Shown: positions 35,487-43,646, counted from the stretch's first letter. The stretch is 45,461 bases of DNA from DGNJ01 sp002388905 (GCA_036843405.1 DAITSJ010000028.1:1-45461); one strand, 5' to 3'. The notes: generated by a model not told the origin, from the letters alone. A program made the numbers and translations.

Positions 35487-36677
35487 TCAGATGAGGTTCT
35501 TTATGGGGACGGCCGGGTCCACATCGGCGTCGTAATCCACCCCATCCACCTCGAACCCGAAAAGACGCAGGAACTCCTTCTTGTAGCCCCGGAAATCCGT
35601 CAGCTCGTACAGGTTCTCCGTGGTCACTTTGGACCAGGCTTCGGCCACGGCCTCCTGCACTTCGGGCTTCAGTTCCAGGTTGTCGACGCGCAGCCGCCCT
35701 TCCTCATCCAGGCGCGGGGAATCGTTGTACAGGCATTCGCTGAACAACCGGTAAAGCTGCTCGACGCACCCCTCGTGAGTTCCCTCCTCCTTCATCACCT
35801 TGAATAGCAGGGACAGATACAGGGGCATAATGGGAATGGCGGAACTGGCCTGGGTCACCACCGCCTTGAGCACCGATACCCGGGCGTCGCCGTCCTTATC
35901 CGCCAGCTTTTCGCGGATATTAACCACCCGGCGGTCGAGGTCCTGTTTGGCCTGGCCGATGGTGCCGTGCCAGTAAATGTCCCAGGTGATCTTGTCGCCG
36001 ATATAGGTGAACGCCGTGGTCTTGGCGCCCTCGGCCAGGACACCGGCCTTGTCCAGGGCGTCGATCCACATCTGCCAGTCCTCGCCGCCCATGACCGCCA
36101 CGGTGTTGTCGATATCTTCCTGGCTGGCCGCTTCCAGGGTGAATTCCTGAATCTCTTCCTTGTCGGTATTGATGCCGCGCTGGGTCACCGACTTGCCGAT
36201 GGGTTTGAGTGTGGAGTTGTGAACCTCCCCGGTCCTGGGGTGTTGCCGGCGCGGTGCGGCGAGGCTGTAAACCACCAGGTCCACCTGCCCGAGATCCGCC
36301 TTGATGGCATCGATGGCCTTGTCCTTGATCTCGTCGGAAAACGCGTCGCCATTAATGCTCCTGGCGTAAAGCTTTTCCTCCTGCGCGAACTTGTGGAATG
36401 CCGCGGAGTTGTACCAGCCCGCGCTGGCCGGCTTCTTCTCCGTGCCCTCTTTTTCGAAGAAAATACCCAGCGTATCGGCTCCCGAGCCGAAAGCCGCCGT
36501 GATGCGCGCAGCCAGGCCGTAGCCGGTGGATGAGCCAATCACCAGGACCCGTCTGGGACCCCTTTCGATGGCCGGGCGGGACTTCACGTATTCGATCTGC
36601 CGCCTGACGTTTTCCTCGCACCCGACGGGATGGGCGGTGATGCACATGAAACCGCGCACTTTGGGTTTGATGATCAT
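35487..36677 (-). CDS. fabV: Enoyl-ACP/trans-2-enoyl-CoA reductase FabV
   Basis: A 396-residue NADH-dependent reductase that completes each cycle of fatty acid elongation. It starts MIIKPKVRGFMC, and the nucleotide loop is VIGSSTGYGLA. The FabV-type catalytic pair Tyr-x8-Lys is exact (Tyr235 and Lys244), a spacing distinct from FabI. FabV enzymes are known for low sensitivity to triclosan. The ATG has GGAG seven bases upstream; a 97-codon extension of the same frame is rejected because it lacks homology. It is followed closely by an MBL hydrolase gene. Confidence 0.96.
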   Translation of the reverse strand: MIIKPKVRGFMCITAHPVGCEENVRRQIEYVKSRPAIERGPRRVLVIGSSTGYGLAARITAAFGSGADTLGIFFEKEGTEKKPASAGWYNSAAFHKFAQEEKLYARSINGDAFSDEIKDKAIDAIKADLGQVDLVVYSLAAPRRQHPRTGEVHNSTLKPIGKSVTQRGINTDKEEIQEFTLEAASQEDIDNTVAVMGGEDWQMWIDALDKAGVLAEGAKTTAFTYIGDKITWDIYWHGTIGQAKQDLDRRVVNIREKLADKDGDARVSVLKAVVTQASSAIPIMPLYLSLLFKVMKEEGTHEGCVEQLYRLFSECLYNDSPRLDEEGRLRVDNLELKPEVQEAVAEAWSKVTTENLYELTDFRGYKKEFLRLFGFEVDGVDYDADVDPAVPIKNLI

Positions 36678-36748
36678 AATGGCTCCATCAGCACTGATTT
36701 TGTTGGTTTTCGGCGGTCGCCGTCGACAGCGGCATGATACCGCGAAGG

Positions 36749-36768
36749 CCGGCACGACTCCATGCCGG
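36749..36768. repeat. Hairpin between the CDF transporter gene and fabV
   Basis: CCGGCA (36749-36754) and TGCCGG (36763-36768) form a six-base-pair stem with an eight-base loop, just downstream of the transporter stop. There is no T-run in the minus direction, so as a terminator it is weak. Confidence 0.25.
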
Positions 36769-36784
36769 GGCGGGCTGGAAAACC

Positions 36785-37399
36785 TCAGGCCGGGGCGGCG
36801 AGTTCCCCGCGCGCGGAGACGATCACCCGGATCGCGGAGCGCATGAGGAACAGCAGCAGGCCCATCGCCACCAGGAGGTCGGGCCAACCCGAGGCGGTAA
36901 GCCAGACACCGCCGGCGGCGGCGAACACGGAAAGATTGGCGACAATATCGTTGCGGGAACACTCCCACACCGAACTCATGTTCACATCCTCTTCCCGATG
37001 GCGCCAGAGCAGGAACAGGCAGAATCCGTTGGCGGCGAGCCCCAGCAGGCTGAAAAGGCCCATGACCTCGAATACCGGCACCGTCGGCTCAACCAGCTTC
37101 ATGGCGATCTGAACGCCCACGGCGCAGGCCGCCAGAAAGATCAGCGCGCCCTTGAACAGGGCCACCCTGGCCTTCGTTTTCGCCCCCCGTGAAACCGCGT
37201 AGAGGCTGAGGCCGTAGGTCAGGGCGTCACCGAGGTTATCGAGACTGTCGGACATCAGGGCGGCGGAGGCGCTGTAAAGCGCAGCGGCAATCATTACCGC
37301 GAACATCACGGCATTGATAACCAGCACCGCCTTCAGGGTGGCAGCCTGGCGCGCGTGCCGTGCATCCAGGGAACAGTCGCTCTCACAACAGCCGGCCAT
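36785..37399 (-). CDS. Minimal CDF-type cation transporter with cysteine in metal site
   Basis: A 204-residue protein with five to six hydrophobic helices that aligns with the membrane part of cation diffusion facilitators and has no cytoplasmic C-terminal domain. In helix 2 the metal pair is Asp54-x3-Asp58 (DNLGD). In helix 5 the position normally held by His is Cys147, giving Cys147-x3-Asp151 (ECSRND). The N-terminus has three cysteines, Cys4, Cys5 and Cys9. A softer metal than zinc is a reasonable inference, but the ion is unknown. The ATG at 37399 has GAGG nine bases upstream; a TTG two codons earlier is possible. It lies 40 bases downstream of a DUF411 gene. Confidence 0.8.
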   Translation of the reverse strand: MAGCCESDCSLDARHARQAATLKAVLVINAVMFAVMIAAALYSASAALMSDSLDNLGDALTYGLSLYAVSRGAKTKARVALFKGALIFLAACAVGVQIAMKLVEPTVPVFEVMGLFSLLGLAANGFCLFLLWRHREEDVNMSSVWECSRNDIVANLSVFAAAGGVWLTASGWPDLLVAMGLLLFLMRSAIRVIVSARGELAAPA

Positions 37400-37439
37400 G
37401 GGCAATTACCTCTCGACGGTTATCGTGGCGCGCCAGGGC

Positions 37440-37922
37440 TCAGTTGCCGGGATAATGGTTGTAAACCCGGCTCTTACCGTCCCCGGTGAAAGCCAGTACG
37501 GCATAGGGGTCGCGACGATCGCCCATTTCCATACCGGGACTGCCTACCGGCATCTGCGGCACGGCGATGCCGGCGACCGCGGGGCGTTCTTCCAGCAGTC
37601 GGCGGATATCGGCGGCCGGCACATGGCCTTCCACAACGTAGCCATCGACCAGCGCCGTGTGGCAGGAGGCCATCGCCGGCGGTACGCCTTCGCGCTGCTT
37701 GATATGCTGCATATCGGCAACAGCCTCGGCCTGCACCGCGAACCCTTCGTCGCGCAGGTGTTCCATCCAGTCCTTGCAGCAACCGCAGGTGGGGCTGTGA
37801 TAGACAGTGATTGTTGCCACTTTCTCGCCAGGCGCCGCCGGCTCCCGGGATGACCAGAACGCCATGGCGGCAACGGCCACGACCACCACCGAAACCAGTA
37901 TCAGGAGCACAATGTTTTTCAT
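37440..37922 (-). CDS. DUF411 metal-associated periplasmic protein
   Basis: A 160-residue protein with an N-terminal hydrophobic helix (residues about 4-23) that acts as a membrane anchor or signal. The DUF411 domain has the CxCC motif in SPTCGCCKDW (Cys46, Cys48, Cys49), then Cys87 in SCHTALV, the GHVPA turn and AVPQMPVGSPGME. DUF411 proteins occur in copper and other metal-resistance loci and are thought to bind metal, but no activity is established. The ATG has GGAG seven bases upstream. It precedes a CDF-type transporter and probably forms an operon with it. Confidence 0.88.
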   Translation of the reverse strand: MKNIVLLILVSVVVVAVAAMAFWSSREPAAPGEKVATITVYHSPTCGCCKDWMEHLRDEGFAVQAEAVADMQHIKQREGVPPAMASCHTALVDGYVVEGHVPAADIRRLLEERPAVAGIAVPQMPVGSPGMEMGDRRDPYAVLAFTGDGKSRVYNHYPGN

Positions 37923-37995
37923 GGCGACTCTCCGTTTTTCAGGGCGACTTTCCAGGCCAAAAGAAATTAACGCCGCGGCGCCGGGCGCGCACGGG

Positions 37996-38014
37996 CCGGG
38001 CGGAGGCCGCCCGG
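37996..38014. repeat. Perfect G+C-rich hairpin between moaA and the DUF411 gene
   Basis: CCGGGCGG (37996-38003) and CCGCCCGG (38007-38014) form an eight-base-pair stem with a three-base loop, about 70 bases downstream of the moaA stop. It may end the Moco transcript, but no T-run follows in the minus direction. Confidence 0.35.
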
Positions 38015-38084
38015 ACAAAGCGACGCCATTGTAAAGGGAGGGCGGGAGTAAGAACAGGGCCGGAACCCCGGGACGGGAAACCGA

Positions 38085-39119
38085 TCAACCGCCGGTGGCG
38101 TTCATGAAGCGGACAATATCGGTACGCTCGGGATCGAAGTGGTGGCGTTCCGGCTTGCGGGCGATCGCCCCGATAATGGCGTTGCGCAGGCGTTCATCCT
38201 CGCCGGGGTAACGGCGGACAACCTCCTTGAGATCCAGGGAGTGGTCGTTGCCCAGGCACAGCAACAGGCGTCCCTCCACCGTCAGGCGCACGCGATTGCA
38301 ACTGGCGCAGAAATTGTCGGTCATGGGCGAAATAAAACCGATCCTGGTGTCGGCCCCCTCGACCCGGTGGTAGCGGGAGGGGCCACCGGTATTCTCGGCA
38401 CTGGCCACAAGCTGGAAATTATCGTTCAGCCGTTCCCGGATACGCTGGCTGGCCACCTGGGTTTGCCGGCGTTCGTGGGAGGAAATGTGGCCCAGGGGCA
38501 TCTCCTCGATAAAGGAGATATCCAGTCCTTCATCGACGGCGAACCGCGCCAGATCCACCACCTCGTCGTCGTTAACGCCTGCCAGTATCACGGCATTGAG
38601 CTTTATCCTGCCGAAATCCAGCTGCTGGGCGGCGCGGATACCGGCCAGGGCATCCTCCAGTTCGCCGACGCGGGTCATGGCCCGGTAGCGATCCGGGTCC
38701 AGGGTATCGAGACTGATATTGAGCCGGCCCATGCCGGCGTCCTTGAGTGCACGGGCATGGCGGGGCAGCATGATGCCGTTGGTGGTCATCACCAGTTCAT
38801 CCAGCCCGTCCAGGCGCGCCAGGGCATCCACCAGCTTGACGATACCGTTGCGGGCCAGGGGCTCGCCGCCGGTGAGCCGGATCTTGCGAATGCCCAACTC
38901 CACAAACGCACCGGCAATGGTCTCCATTTCCTCCAGGCTGAGGATCTGCTGGCGGGGCAGAAAAGTCATGTTCTCCGCCATGCAGTAGGTGCAGCGGAGG
39001 TTACAACGATCCGTCACCGACAGCCGCAGGTAGGTAATGTCGCGCTGAAAGGGGTCAATTAACCGGCGACCGCCGCCCCCGGCGCTCTCGCTGTTGTTAT
39101 CAGTCACTGTGGCTGTCAT
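38085..39119 (-). CDS. moaA: GTP 3',8-cyclase MoaA
   Basis: A 344-residue radical SAM enzyme that starts molybdenum cofactor synthesis by cyclising GTP. The N-terminal 4Fe-4S cysteines are Cys39, Cys43 and Cys46 in DRCNLRCTYC. The second cluster is in CASCNRVRLTVEGRLLLCLG. The protein ends NATGG, keeping the C-terminal Gly-Gly that MoaA needs. The ATG has no clear Shine-Dalgarno and lies 26 bases after moeA. It is the last gene of the cluster, whereas in many bacteria moaA comes first. Confidence 0.97.
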   Translation of the reverse strand: MTATVTDNNSESAGGGGRRLIDPFQRDITYLRLSVTDRCNLRCTYCMAENMTFLPRQQILSLEEMETIAGAFVELGIRKIRLTGGEPLARNGIVKLVDALARLDGLDELVMTTNGIMLPRHARALKDAGMGRLNISLDTLDPDRYRAMTRVGELEDALAGIRAAQQLDFGRIKLNAVILAGVNDDEVVDLARFAVDEGLDISFIEEMPLGHISSHERRQTQVASQRIRERLNDNFQLVASAENTGGPSRYHRVEGADTRIGFISPMTDNFCASCNRVRLTVEGRLLLCLGNDHSLDLKEVVRRYPGEDERLRNAIIGAIARKPERHHFDPERTDIVRFMNATGG

Positions 39120-39145
39120 TGGTATTGGACGTTAACTTTTGAGTG

Positions 39146-40339
39146 TCAGGATAGCAGGTCACCATAAGAATAGAACATGACCTGCTCCCCTGCCCGTACC
39201 GGTGTGTCCGGAGGCTGCATGACAAGGCCGTCGCCCCAGCAGGCCGAGGACAGCACACCGCTACTCTGGTTGGGGAACAGTTCCGCCCCCTTTTCCGTCA
39301 ACCGGGCTCGCAGGTACTCCTCCCGCTTGCCCCCCCGGCGGTCGAACAGCGCCGGCACCCAACGCGGCGTCGGCTCCCGGAAGCGCGCCCCCTGCTGTGC
39401 CAGCAAAAAGGGTCGCACCAGGATCAGGCCCACCACGAACACCGAGGCCGGATTGCCGGGCAACCCCAGGAAAGGCTTGCCGCCAACGCTACCGAAGGCC
39501 AGGGGCTTGCCGGGCTTGATGGCGGTCTTCCAGAAATCGACCTTTCCCAGTTTTGCCACCGACGCCTTAACGTGATCCTCTTCGCCCACGGAGACCCCCC
39601 CGGAGGAAACCACCACGTCCGCTTCCGCTGCCGCCTTGAACAAAACCTTTTCCGTGGCCCTGGCGGTATCCGGAACATTGCCCAGATCCAATGCCTCCAT
39701 ACCCAGGGCGGTAACGATCCCGGTCAGGGTTGCCCGGTTGGAATTGTAGATCTGGCCCGGTTTCAAAGGTTTGCCGGGTTCCACCAGTTCATCACCGGTG
39801 GAAAATATCGCCACCCGCAGGGGCCGGTAGACCGCCACCCGGGCGATGCCCACGGAACTCAACAGTCCCAGCTCCTGGGGTCGCAGCCGGGTGCCTACGG
39901 CCAGGATGCGCTCGCCGCTGCCAATATCCTGGCCCCGGGGGCGGATATTGGCTCCCTCGGACACGCCCGGGTCGATCTGCACACGCGCGCCATCGGCGAG
40001 TAGCCGGCAGTCTTCCTGCATGGCCACGGTGTCGGCTCCCTCGGGAATTTCCCCACCGGTGAATATTCGCGCGGCAGAGCCGGCCGCCAGGGGCGAGGGA
40101 CTGTGTCCGGCGGCAATACGCTGGCTCACCGGCAAGTCAAAACCGGCCCGCCGCGCATCGCCATGGCAAAACGCATAACCGTCCATGGCGCTGTTGTTGG
40201 CGGGAGGCACGTCCACTTCCGAGAACACATCCCCGGCAAGCACGAGATTCAAGGCCTGCGAAACCGGCACATGGCGCCTGCCACTGGGCGGTGTCGCGGC
40301 CTCTATCAGGCGGCGTCTGGCTTCATCGACGCTTAGCAT
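39146..40339 (-). CDS. moeA: Molybdopterin molybdenumtransferase MoeA
   Basis: A 397-residue enzyme that inserts molybdate into adenylylated molybdopterin. Motifs include NSAMDGYAF, FTGGEIPEGADTV, SSGGVSVGEEDH and GLPGNPAS. The ATG at 40339 gives the usual start just before SVDEARRRLIE, but has only a weak Shine-Dalgarno. The same frame is open for 187 more codons across moaB, which is a shadow of that gene and not a fusion. It lies 46 bases after moaB. Confidence 0.95.
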   Translation of the reverse strand: MLSVDEARRRLIEAATPPSGRRHVPVSQALNLVLAGDVFSEVDVPPANNSAMDGYAFCHGDARRAGFDLPVSQRIAAGHSPSPLAAGSAARIFTGGEIPEGADTVAMQEDCRLLADGARVQIDPGVSEGANIRPRGQDIGSGERILAVGTRLRPQELGLLSSVGIARVAVYRPLRVAIFSTGDELVEPGKPLKPGQIYNSNRATLTGIVTALGMEALDLGNVPDTARATEKVLFKAAAEADVVVSSGGVSVGEEDHVKASVAKLGKVDFWKTAIKPGKPLAFGSVGGKPFLGLPGNPASVFVVGLILVRPFLLAQQGARFREPTPRWVPALFDRRGGKREEYLRARLTEKGAELFPNQSSGVLSSACWGDGLVMQPPDTPVRAGEQVMFYSYGDLLS

Positions 40340-40385
40340 GGTGCCGGGATGCCGTGAAAGTCCGCGCCGGGCAAAAATAGCGAAA

Positions 40386-40910
40386 TCACGGTTTTTCCGC
40401 CCCCACATGCTGGACGAAATTGCACGGCCGGGTGCGACTGTCCAGTTGGCTGGCGAGAATCTGCTCCCAGCCCAGCCGGCAGGCTCCCGTGGACCCGGGA
40501 AGGCAGAAAATGGCCGTGCGGTTGGCCAACCCCGCCAGACACCGGGACTGCACCGTGGCGGTACCGATATCGTCGTAAGACAATTGCCGGAACAGTTCCC
40601 CAAAACCCTCGATCCGCTTGTCGAATAAGGGTGCCAGCGCTTCGGGCGTACTGTCGCGGCCGGTGAAACCGGTACCCCCGGTGGTGACGATGACCTCCAC
40701 ACCGGGGTCGGCAATCCAGGCGGAGACGGTGGCGCGCATCCGATAAATATCATCCTTAAGCAACCGGCGCTCCACCAACCGGTGCCCGGCGCTCTCGACG
40801 GCGTCCTGCAAATAGTCCCCGGACGTGTCGTTTTCGCGGGTCCGCGTGTCCGAGACGGTGAGCAGGGCGACATTGAGCGGTCGCAGGGATTCCGACGCAT
40901 GTTGGCTCAA
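40386..40910 (-). CDS. moaB: Molybdopterin adenylyltransferase-type protein MoaB
   Basis: A 174-residue protein of the MoaB/MogA fold, which activates molybdopterin by adenylylation before metal insertion. The nucleotide-binding signature is TTGGTGFTGRD, followed by CLPGSTGAC near the C-terminus. The opening PLNVALLTVSDTRT is typical of MoaB. Its length and N-terminal form favour MoaB over Mog; no separate Mog is present in the cluster, so it may be the only such enzyme. Confidence 0.93.
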   Translation of the reverse strand: MSQHASESLRPLNVALLTVSDTRTRENDTSGDYLQDAVESAGHRLVERRLLKDDIYRMRATVSAWIADPGVEVIVTTGGTGFTGRDSTPEALAPLFDKRIEGFGELFRQLSYDDIGTATVQSRCLAGLANRTAIFCLPGSTGACRLGWEQILASQLDSRTRPCNFVQHVGAEKP

Positions 40911-40929
40911 AACGGTGTCTCCTTCCTAA

Positions 40930-41697
40930 TTAGTTTTTCGACTCGGAGGCGGCGCACACGGGACAGTCGACCCGTGCCCGGATGGAAAGGTCCAGCCAAC
41001 GACCCGATGTGCCATCGTAACGCTGTAAACGGCCGTGGGAAACCGGCTTGCCCAGCAGCATGCGCAGCGCCGCGATGGCCTGCAGACTGCCCATGGCGCC
41101 CAGCACGGGCCCCACCACCCCGCTGTTGCCACAGTTCATCAGGGGCTCGTCGCTGCCCTCGGGGATGGCACAGGCCAGGCAGGGCCCCGCACGGCTGCGA
41201 AAATCCAGCGTTAGCAGCTGCCCTTCCCAGCCCATGGCCGCCGCGCTCACCAGCGCCACCCCGGCGGGACTGCAGGCCCGGTTGAGCCGGTGCCGTGCCG
41301 CCAGATTGTCGGTGCAATCCACCACCACATCGAACTGCCCGGATGCCACCTGCGCCAGCAGTTCGTCGTCCGCCTCCCGGGCATAGGGAATCAGCTCGAC
41401 CCCCGGGTTCAGCGCCGTCAGCTCGCGCCGGGCGGCGTCAACCTTAAGGCTGCCGCAGTCGGCTTCCCGGTACAGTATCTGCCGCTGCAGGTTGGTCCGG
41501 TCCACCTTGTCGGGATCGCACAGCGTCAGTTGCCCGACCCCGGCCGCCGCCAGGTATAAAGTCACCGGACAACCGAGACCGCCCAGGCCCACCACCAATA
41601 CCCGGGATCGGAGCAATCGCTCCTGGCCAGACTCCCCGATATCGGCCATCAGCAGTTGCCGGCTGTAGCGCAGGAAGTTTTCCCCACTCAGTGCCAC
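40930..41697 (-). CDS. moeB: MoaD-activating adenylyltransferase MoeB/ThiF family
   Basis: A 255-residue E1-like enzyme that adenylylates the C-terminal glycine of MoaD so that sulfur can be loaded. The ATP loop is VVGLGGLGCPVTLYL, and DNLAARHRLN and the RTNLQRQ segment are conserved. Zinc ligands are CLAC and the C-terminal CPVC. No rhodanese domain is attached. The start is a GTG one base after the mobA stop, without a strong Shine-Dalgarno. ThiF is the alternative reading, but its place beside moaD, moaE and mobA favours MoeB. Confidence 0.9.
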   Translation of the reverse strand: MALSGENFLRYSRQLLMADIGESGQERLLRSRVLVVGLGGLGCPVTLYLAAAGVGQLTLCDPDKVDRTNLQRQILYREADCGSLKVDAARRELTALNPGVELIPYAREADDELLAQVASGQFDVVVDCTDNLAARHRLNRACSPAGVALVSAAAMGWEGQLLTLDFRSRAGPCLACAIPEGSDEPLMNCGNSGVVGPVLGAMGSLQAIAALRMLLGKPVSHGRLQRYDGTSGRWLDLSIRARVDCPVCAASESKN

Positions 41698-41698
41698 T

Positions 41699-42313
41699 TC
41701 AGGCCTCCGATCCTTGCCGGGCCCGTCGCAGATCCTCGGGGGTGTTGATATTGAAAAAGGGGTTCACCCCCGACGGCGGCCAATCCACCGCCGAGGTCCG
41801 GAGTTTTGCCAGGAGCGGCCGGAAGCCGCCGTGTTTTTCCGACAATAGCTGGTCCGCCACAGCGGTCGCCGTCCGCCGGTGCCAGAGGGAGAAAGTGGGT
41901 TGCCACTCGCCGTCGTAGCGCACACAGGCCACGTCGGCCCGGTGCTTATTCATGGCAGCGGCGAGAACGGCCACCAGGTCCAGGGGAACGAAGGGGCCGT
42001 CGCAGGGGACCAGTGCCACTTTTTCGCGGTTTTCGGCAACACCGTCGCGGTGGCAAAAGAACGCGTGCAGCCCCGCCAGTGGCCCCGGATAATCGGCGAC
42101 GGCATCGCCGATAACGGGCAGCGAATAGCCTGCCAGCCAGTGAGTGTCACCGTTGGCGTTAAGGTAGAGTCGCTCCACCTGGGGACCGAAGCGCTCGATC
42201 ACGTGCTCGAGCAGTGGCTTCCCCAGAAACGGTTCGGCCGCCTTGGCACCGCCGCCCATGCGCGAAGACCGTCCCCCGGCCAGTATCAGGCCGTCGATCC
42301 CGCTGGCGGTCAC
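41699..42313 (-). CDS. mobA: Molybdenum cofactor guanylyltransferase MobA
   Basis: A 204-residue enzyme that transfers GMP to Mo-molybdopterin, making the dinucleotide cofactor used by DMSO reductase-family enzymes. The N-terminal nucleotide loop is LILAGGRSSRMGG. The usual DK pair after this loop reads AK, so the aspartate is replaced while the lysine is kept. The VPCDGPFVP block is intact. The start is a GTG overlapping the moaE stop, with GGGGGA five bases upstream. A longer reading into moaE is rejected. Confidence 0.9.
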   Translation of the reverse strand: MTASGIDGLILAGGRSSRMGGGAKAAEPFLGKPLLEHVIERFGPQVERLYLNANGDTHWLAGYSLPVIGDAVADYPGPLAGLHAFFCHRDGVAENREKVALVPCDGPFVPLDLVAVLAAAMNKHRADVACVRYDGEWQPTFSLWHRRTATAVADQLLSEKHGGFRPLLAKLRTSAVDWPPSGVNPFFNINTPEDLRRARQGSEA

Positions 42314-42813
42314 TGCTGTCCCCCGCCATCGCGCCCGGGCTGTTTTCCTTCGCGCTGCCAGCGACTGGCGGCCATCCGGTCGCTGTCTTTCATATCCAGC
42401 CATTCGTTCCGCCCGCCACGACGTACCCGCTTCCAGAACGCGGCCCGGGTCTTGAGGTAGTCCATAAGGAATTCCGCCGCCGCGAACGCCTCGGCCCGGT
42501 GCGCGGCGGCGGTGCCCACGAATACGATCTGGTCCCCGGGCTTGAGTTCGCCGATACGATGAATGACGGTCACACCGCTCAATTGCCAGCGATCACGGGC
42601 TTCCCGGATGATATCCTCGAGCAGGCGCTCGGTCATGCCGGGATAATGCTCGAGGAAAAGCGTTTCCACCGACGCGCCCTGTCGCTCGGCGATATTATTG
42701 AAATCGCGAACCAGGCCCGTAAAGGTGACGATTGCACCAACGCCGGCGCCGCCCTGGCGCAGCTGCTGGTATTCTTCGGCAAGGTCGAAATCCTCCGGCT
42801 GGATCCGGATCAT
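42310..42813 (-). CDS. moaE: Molybdopterin synthase catalytic subunit MoaE
   Basis: A 167-residue large subunit that, with thiocarboxylated MoaD, adds two sulfurs to precursor Z (cPMP) to form molybdopterin. Family blocks are GAIVTFTGLVRD, LEHYPGM, and the C-terminal lysine region KTRAAFWKR. About 20 additional C-terminal residues, rich in charged and polar residues, exceed the E. coli length. It starts one base after moaD, and its stop overlaps mobA. Confidence 0.96.
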   Translation of the reverse strand: MIRIQPEDFDLAEEYQQLRQGGAGVGAIVTFTGLVRDFNNIAERQGASVETLFLEHYPGMTERLLEDIIREARDRWQLSGVTVIHRIGELKPGDQIVFVGTAAAHRAEAFAAAEFLMDYLKTRAAFWKRVRRGGRNEWLDMKDSDRMAASRWQREGKQPGRDGGGQQ

Positions 42814-42814
42814 C

Positions 42815-43066
42815 TCAGCCCCCCGTCACCGGCGGCAGGAAAGCGACTTCGTCGCCATCGTGGATGGGACTGTCCCAGTCCACCACTTCCTGATTGACGG
42901 CCACCATCACCTGGGGTTCCGCCAGCGCCTTTCCGAGCCCGGCATCCACTGCGCCCAGGTGATCGCGCAGGGCAGCCGCCGTACCGGGGGCCGGCGGACT
43001 GGTTAACTCCATCCGGCCATTCTCGGCATACTCTCCCAGCCGACCGAAAAACAGCACCCGGATCAT
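42815..43066 (-). CDS. moaD: Molybdopterin synthase sulfur carrier subunit MoaD
   Basis: An 83-residue ubiquitin-like protein that carries sulfur as a C-terminal thiocarboxylate. It opens MIRVLFFGRLGEYA and ends PVTGG, with the required terminal Gly-Gly intact. The conserved VAVNQE and DGDEVAFLPPVTGG segments are present. Its ATG overlaps the moaC stop (ATGA), and moaE follows after a single base. Confidence 0.96.
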   Translation of the reverse strand: MIRVLFFGRLGEYAENGRMELTSPPAPGTAAALRDHLGAVDAGLGKALAEPQVMVAVNQEVVDWDSPIHDGDEVAFLPPVTGG

Positions 43067-43551
43067 GCCGGCACCTCCCCGGCGCGCCAGTCGCCGGATT
43101 TGCCACCCGTTTTTTCCAAAAGCCGGACTTCCTCGATGATCATGCCCTTATCGATGCCCTTGCACATGTCGTAGATCGTCAGTGCGCCAACGGAGGCGCC
43201 GGTCAGCGCTTCCATTTCCACACCGGTGCGGCCGGCCGTTTTGCAGGTCACTTCCAGGGTCAACCGCGGCGCCCCGGCATCCAGTTCGATATCGACACCG
43301 ACCTTGCTCAGGGACAGCGGGTGACAAAGGGGAATCAGTTCGGCACAACGCTTGGTGGCCTGAATCGCCGCGATGCGTACCGTGGCATATAAGTCGCCCT
43401 TGGGCAGGGTTTCCGAAGAAAGCGCCTTCACAATAGCGGGGGTCAGCCGCACCGATGCGCGGGCAATGGCCGTGCGGGCGGTCTCCGGCTTGTCGGAGAC
43501 ATCGACCATATGCACCTCGCCGCGTGTATTCAGGTGGGTAAAGTCAGACAT
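43063..43551 (-). CDS. moaC: Cyclic pyranopterin monophosphate synthase MoaC
   Basis: A 162-residue enzyme that converts the MoaA product to cyclic pyranopterin monophosphate. Conserved blocks are IPLCHPLSLSKV, GVEMEALTGAS and the YDMCKGIDKGM segment with the catalytic lysine. It is the first gene of the Moco run. The upstream 95 bases hold no recognisable Moco riboswitch; a weak TTGAAT/CAAGAT pair 17 bases apart in the minus direction may be the promoter. The ATG has GGAA ten bases upstream. Confidence 0.96.
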   Translation of the reverse strand: MSDFTHLNTRGEVHMVDVSDKPETARTAIARASVRLTPAIVKALSSETLPKGDLYATVRIAAIQATKRCAELIPLCHPLSLSKVGVDIELDAGAPRLTLEVTCKTAGRTGVEMEALTGASVGALTIYDMCKGIDKGMIIEEVRLLEKTGGKSGDWRAGEVPA

Positions 43552-43646
43552 AGCACATTCCGTCGTAAACAGCGTTCAATCTTGAACCAAAGATATGCGC
43601 TATTCAATCCGGGGTAACCGGCATCATGTTTGCCGCCCCTTCGGTG

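Noticed and set aside
36678..36968. A 97-residue N-terminal extension of FabV
   Set aside because: FabV homology and a good Shine-Dalgarno begin at 36677. The extension is arginine-rich noise overlapping the transporter gene.
40340..40900. A possible MoaB-MoeA type fusion, because the moeA frame is open across moaB
   Set aside because: The extension is the out-of-frame reading of moaB. The true MoaB protein is encoded there in another frame with its own start and stop.
43552..43646. A molybdenum cofactor riboswitch upstream of moaC
   Set aside because: The 95 bases are too short and show no multi-stem structure resembling the known Moco motif; only a CGGCA/TGCCG stem was seen.
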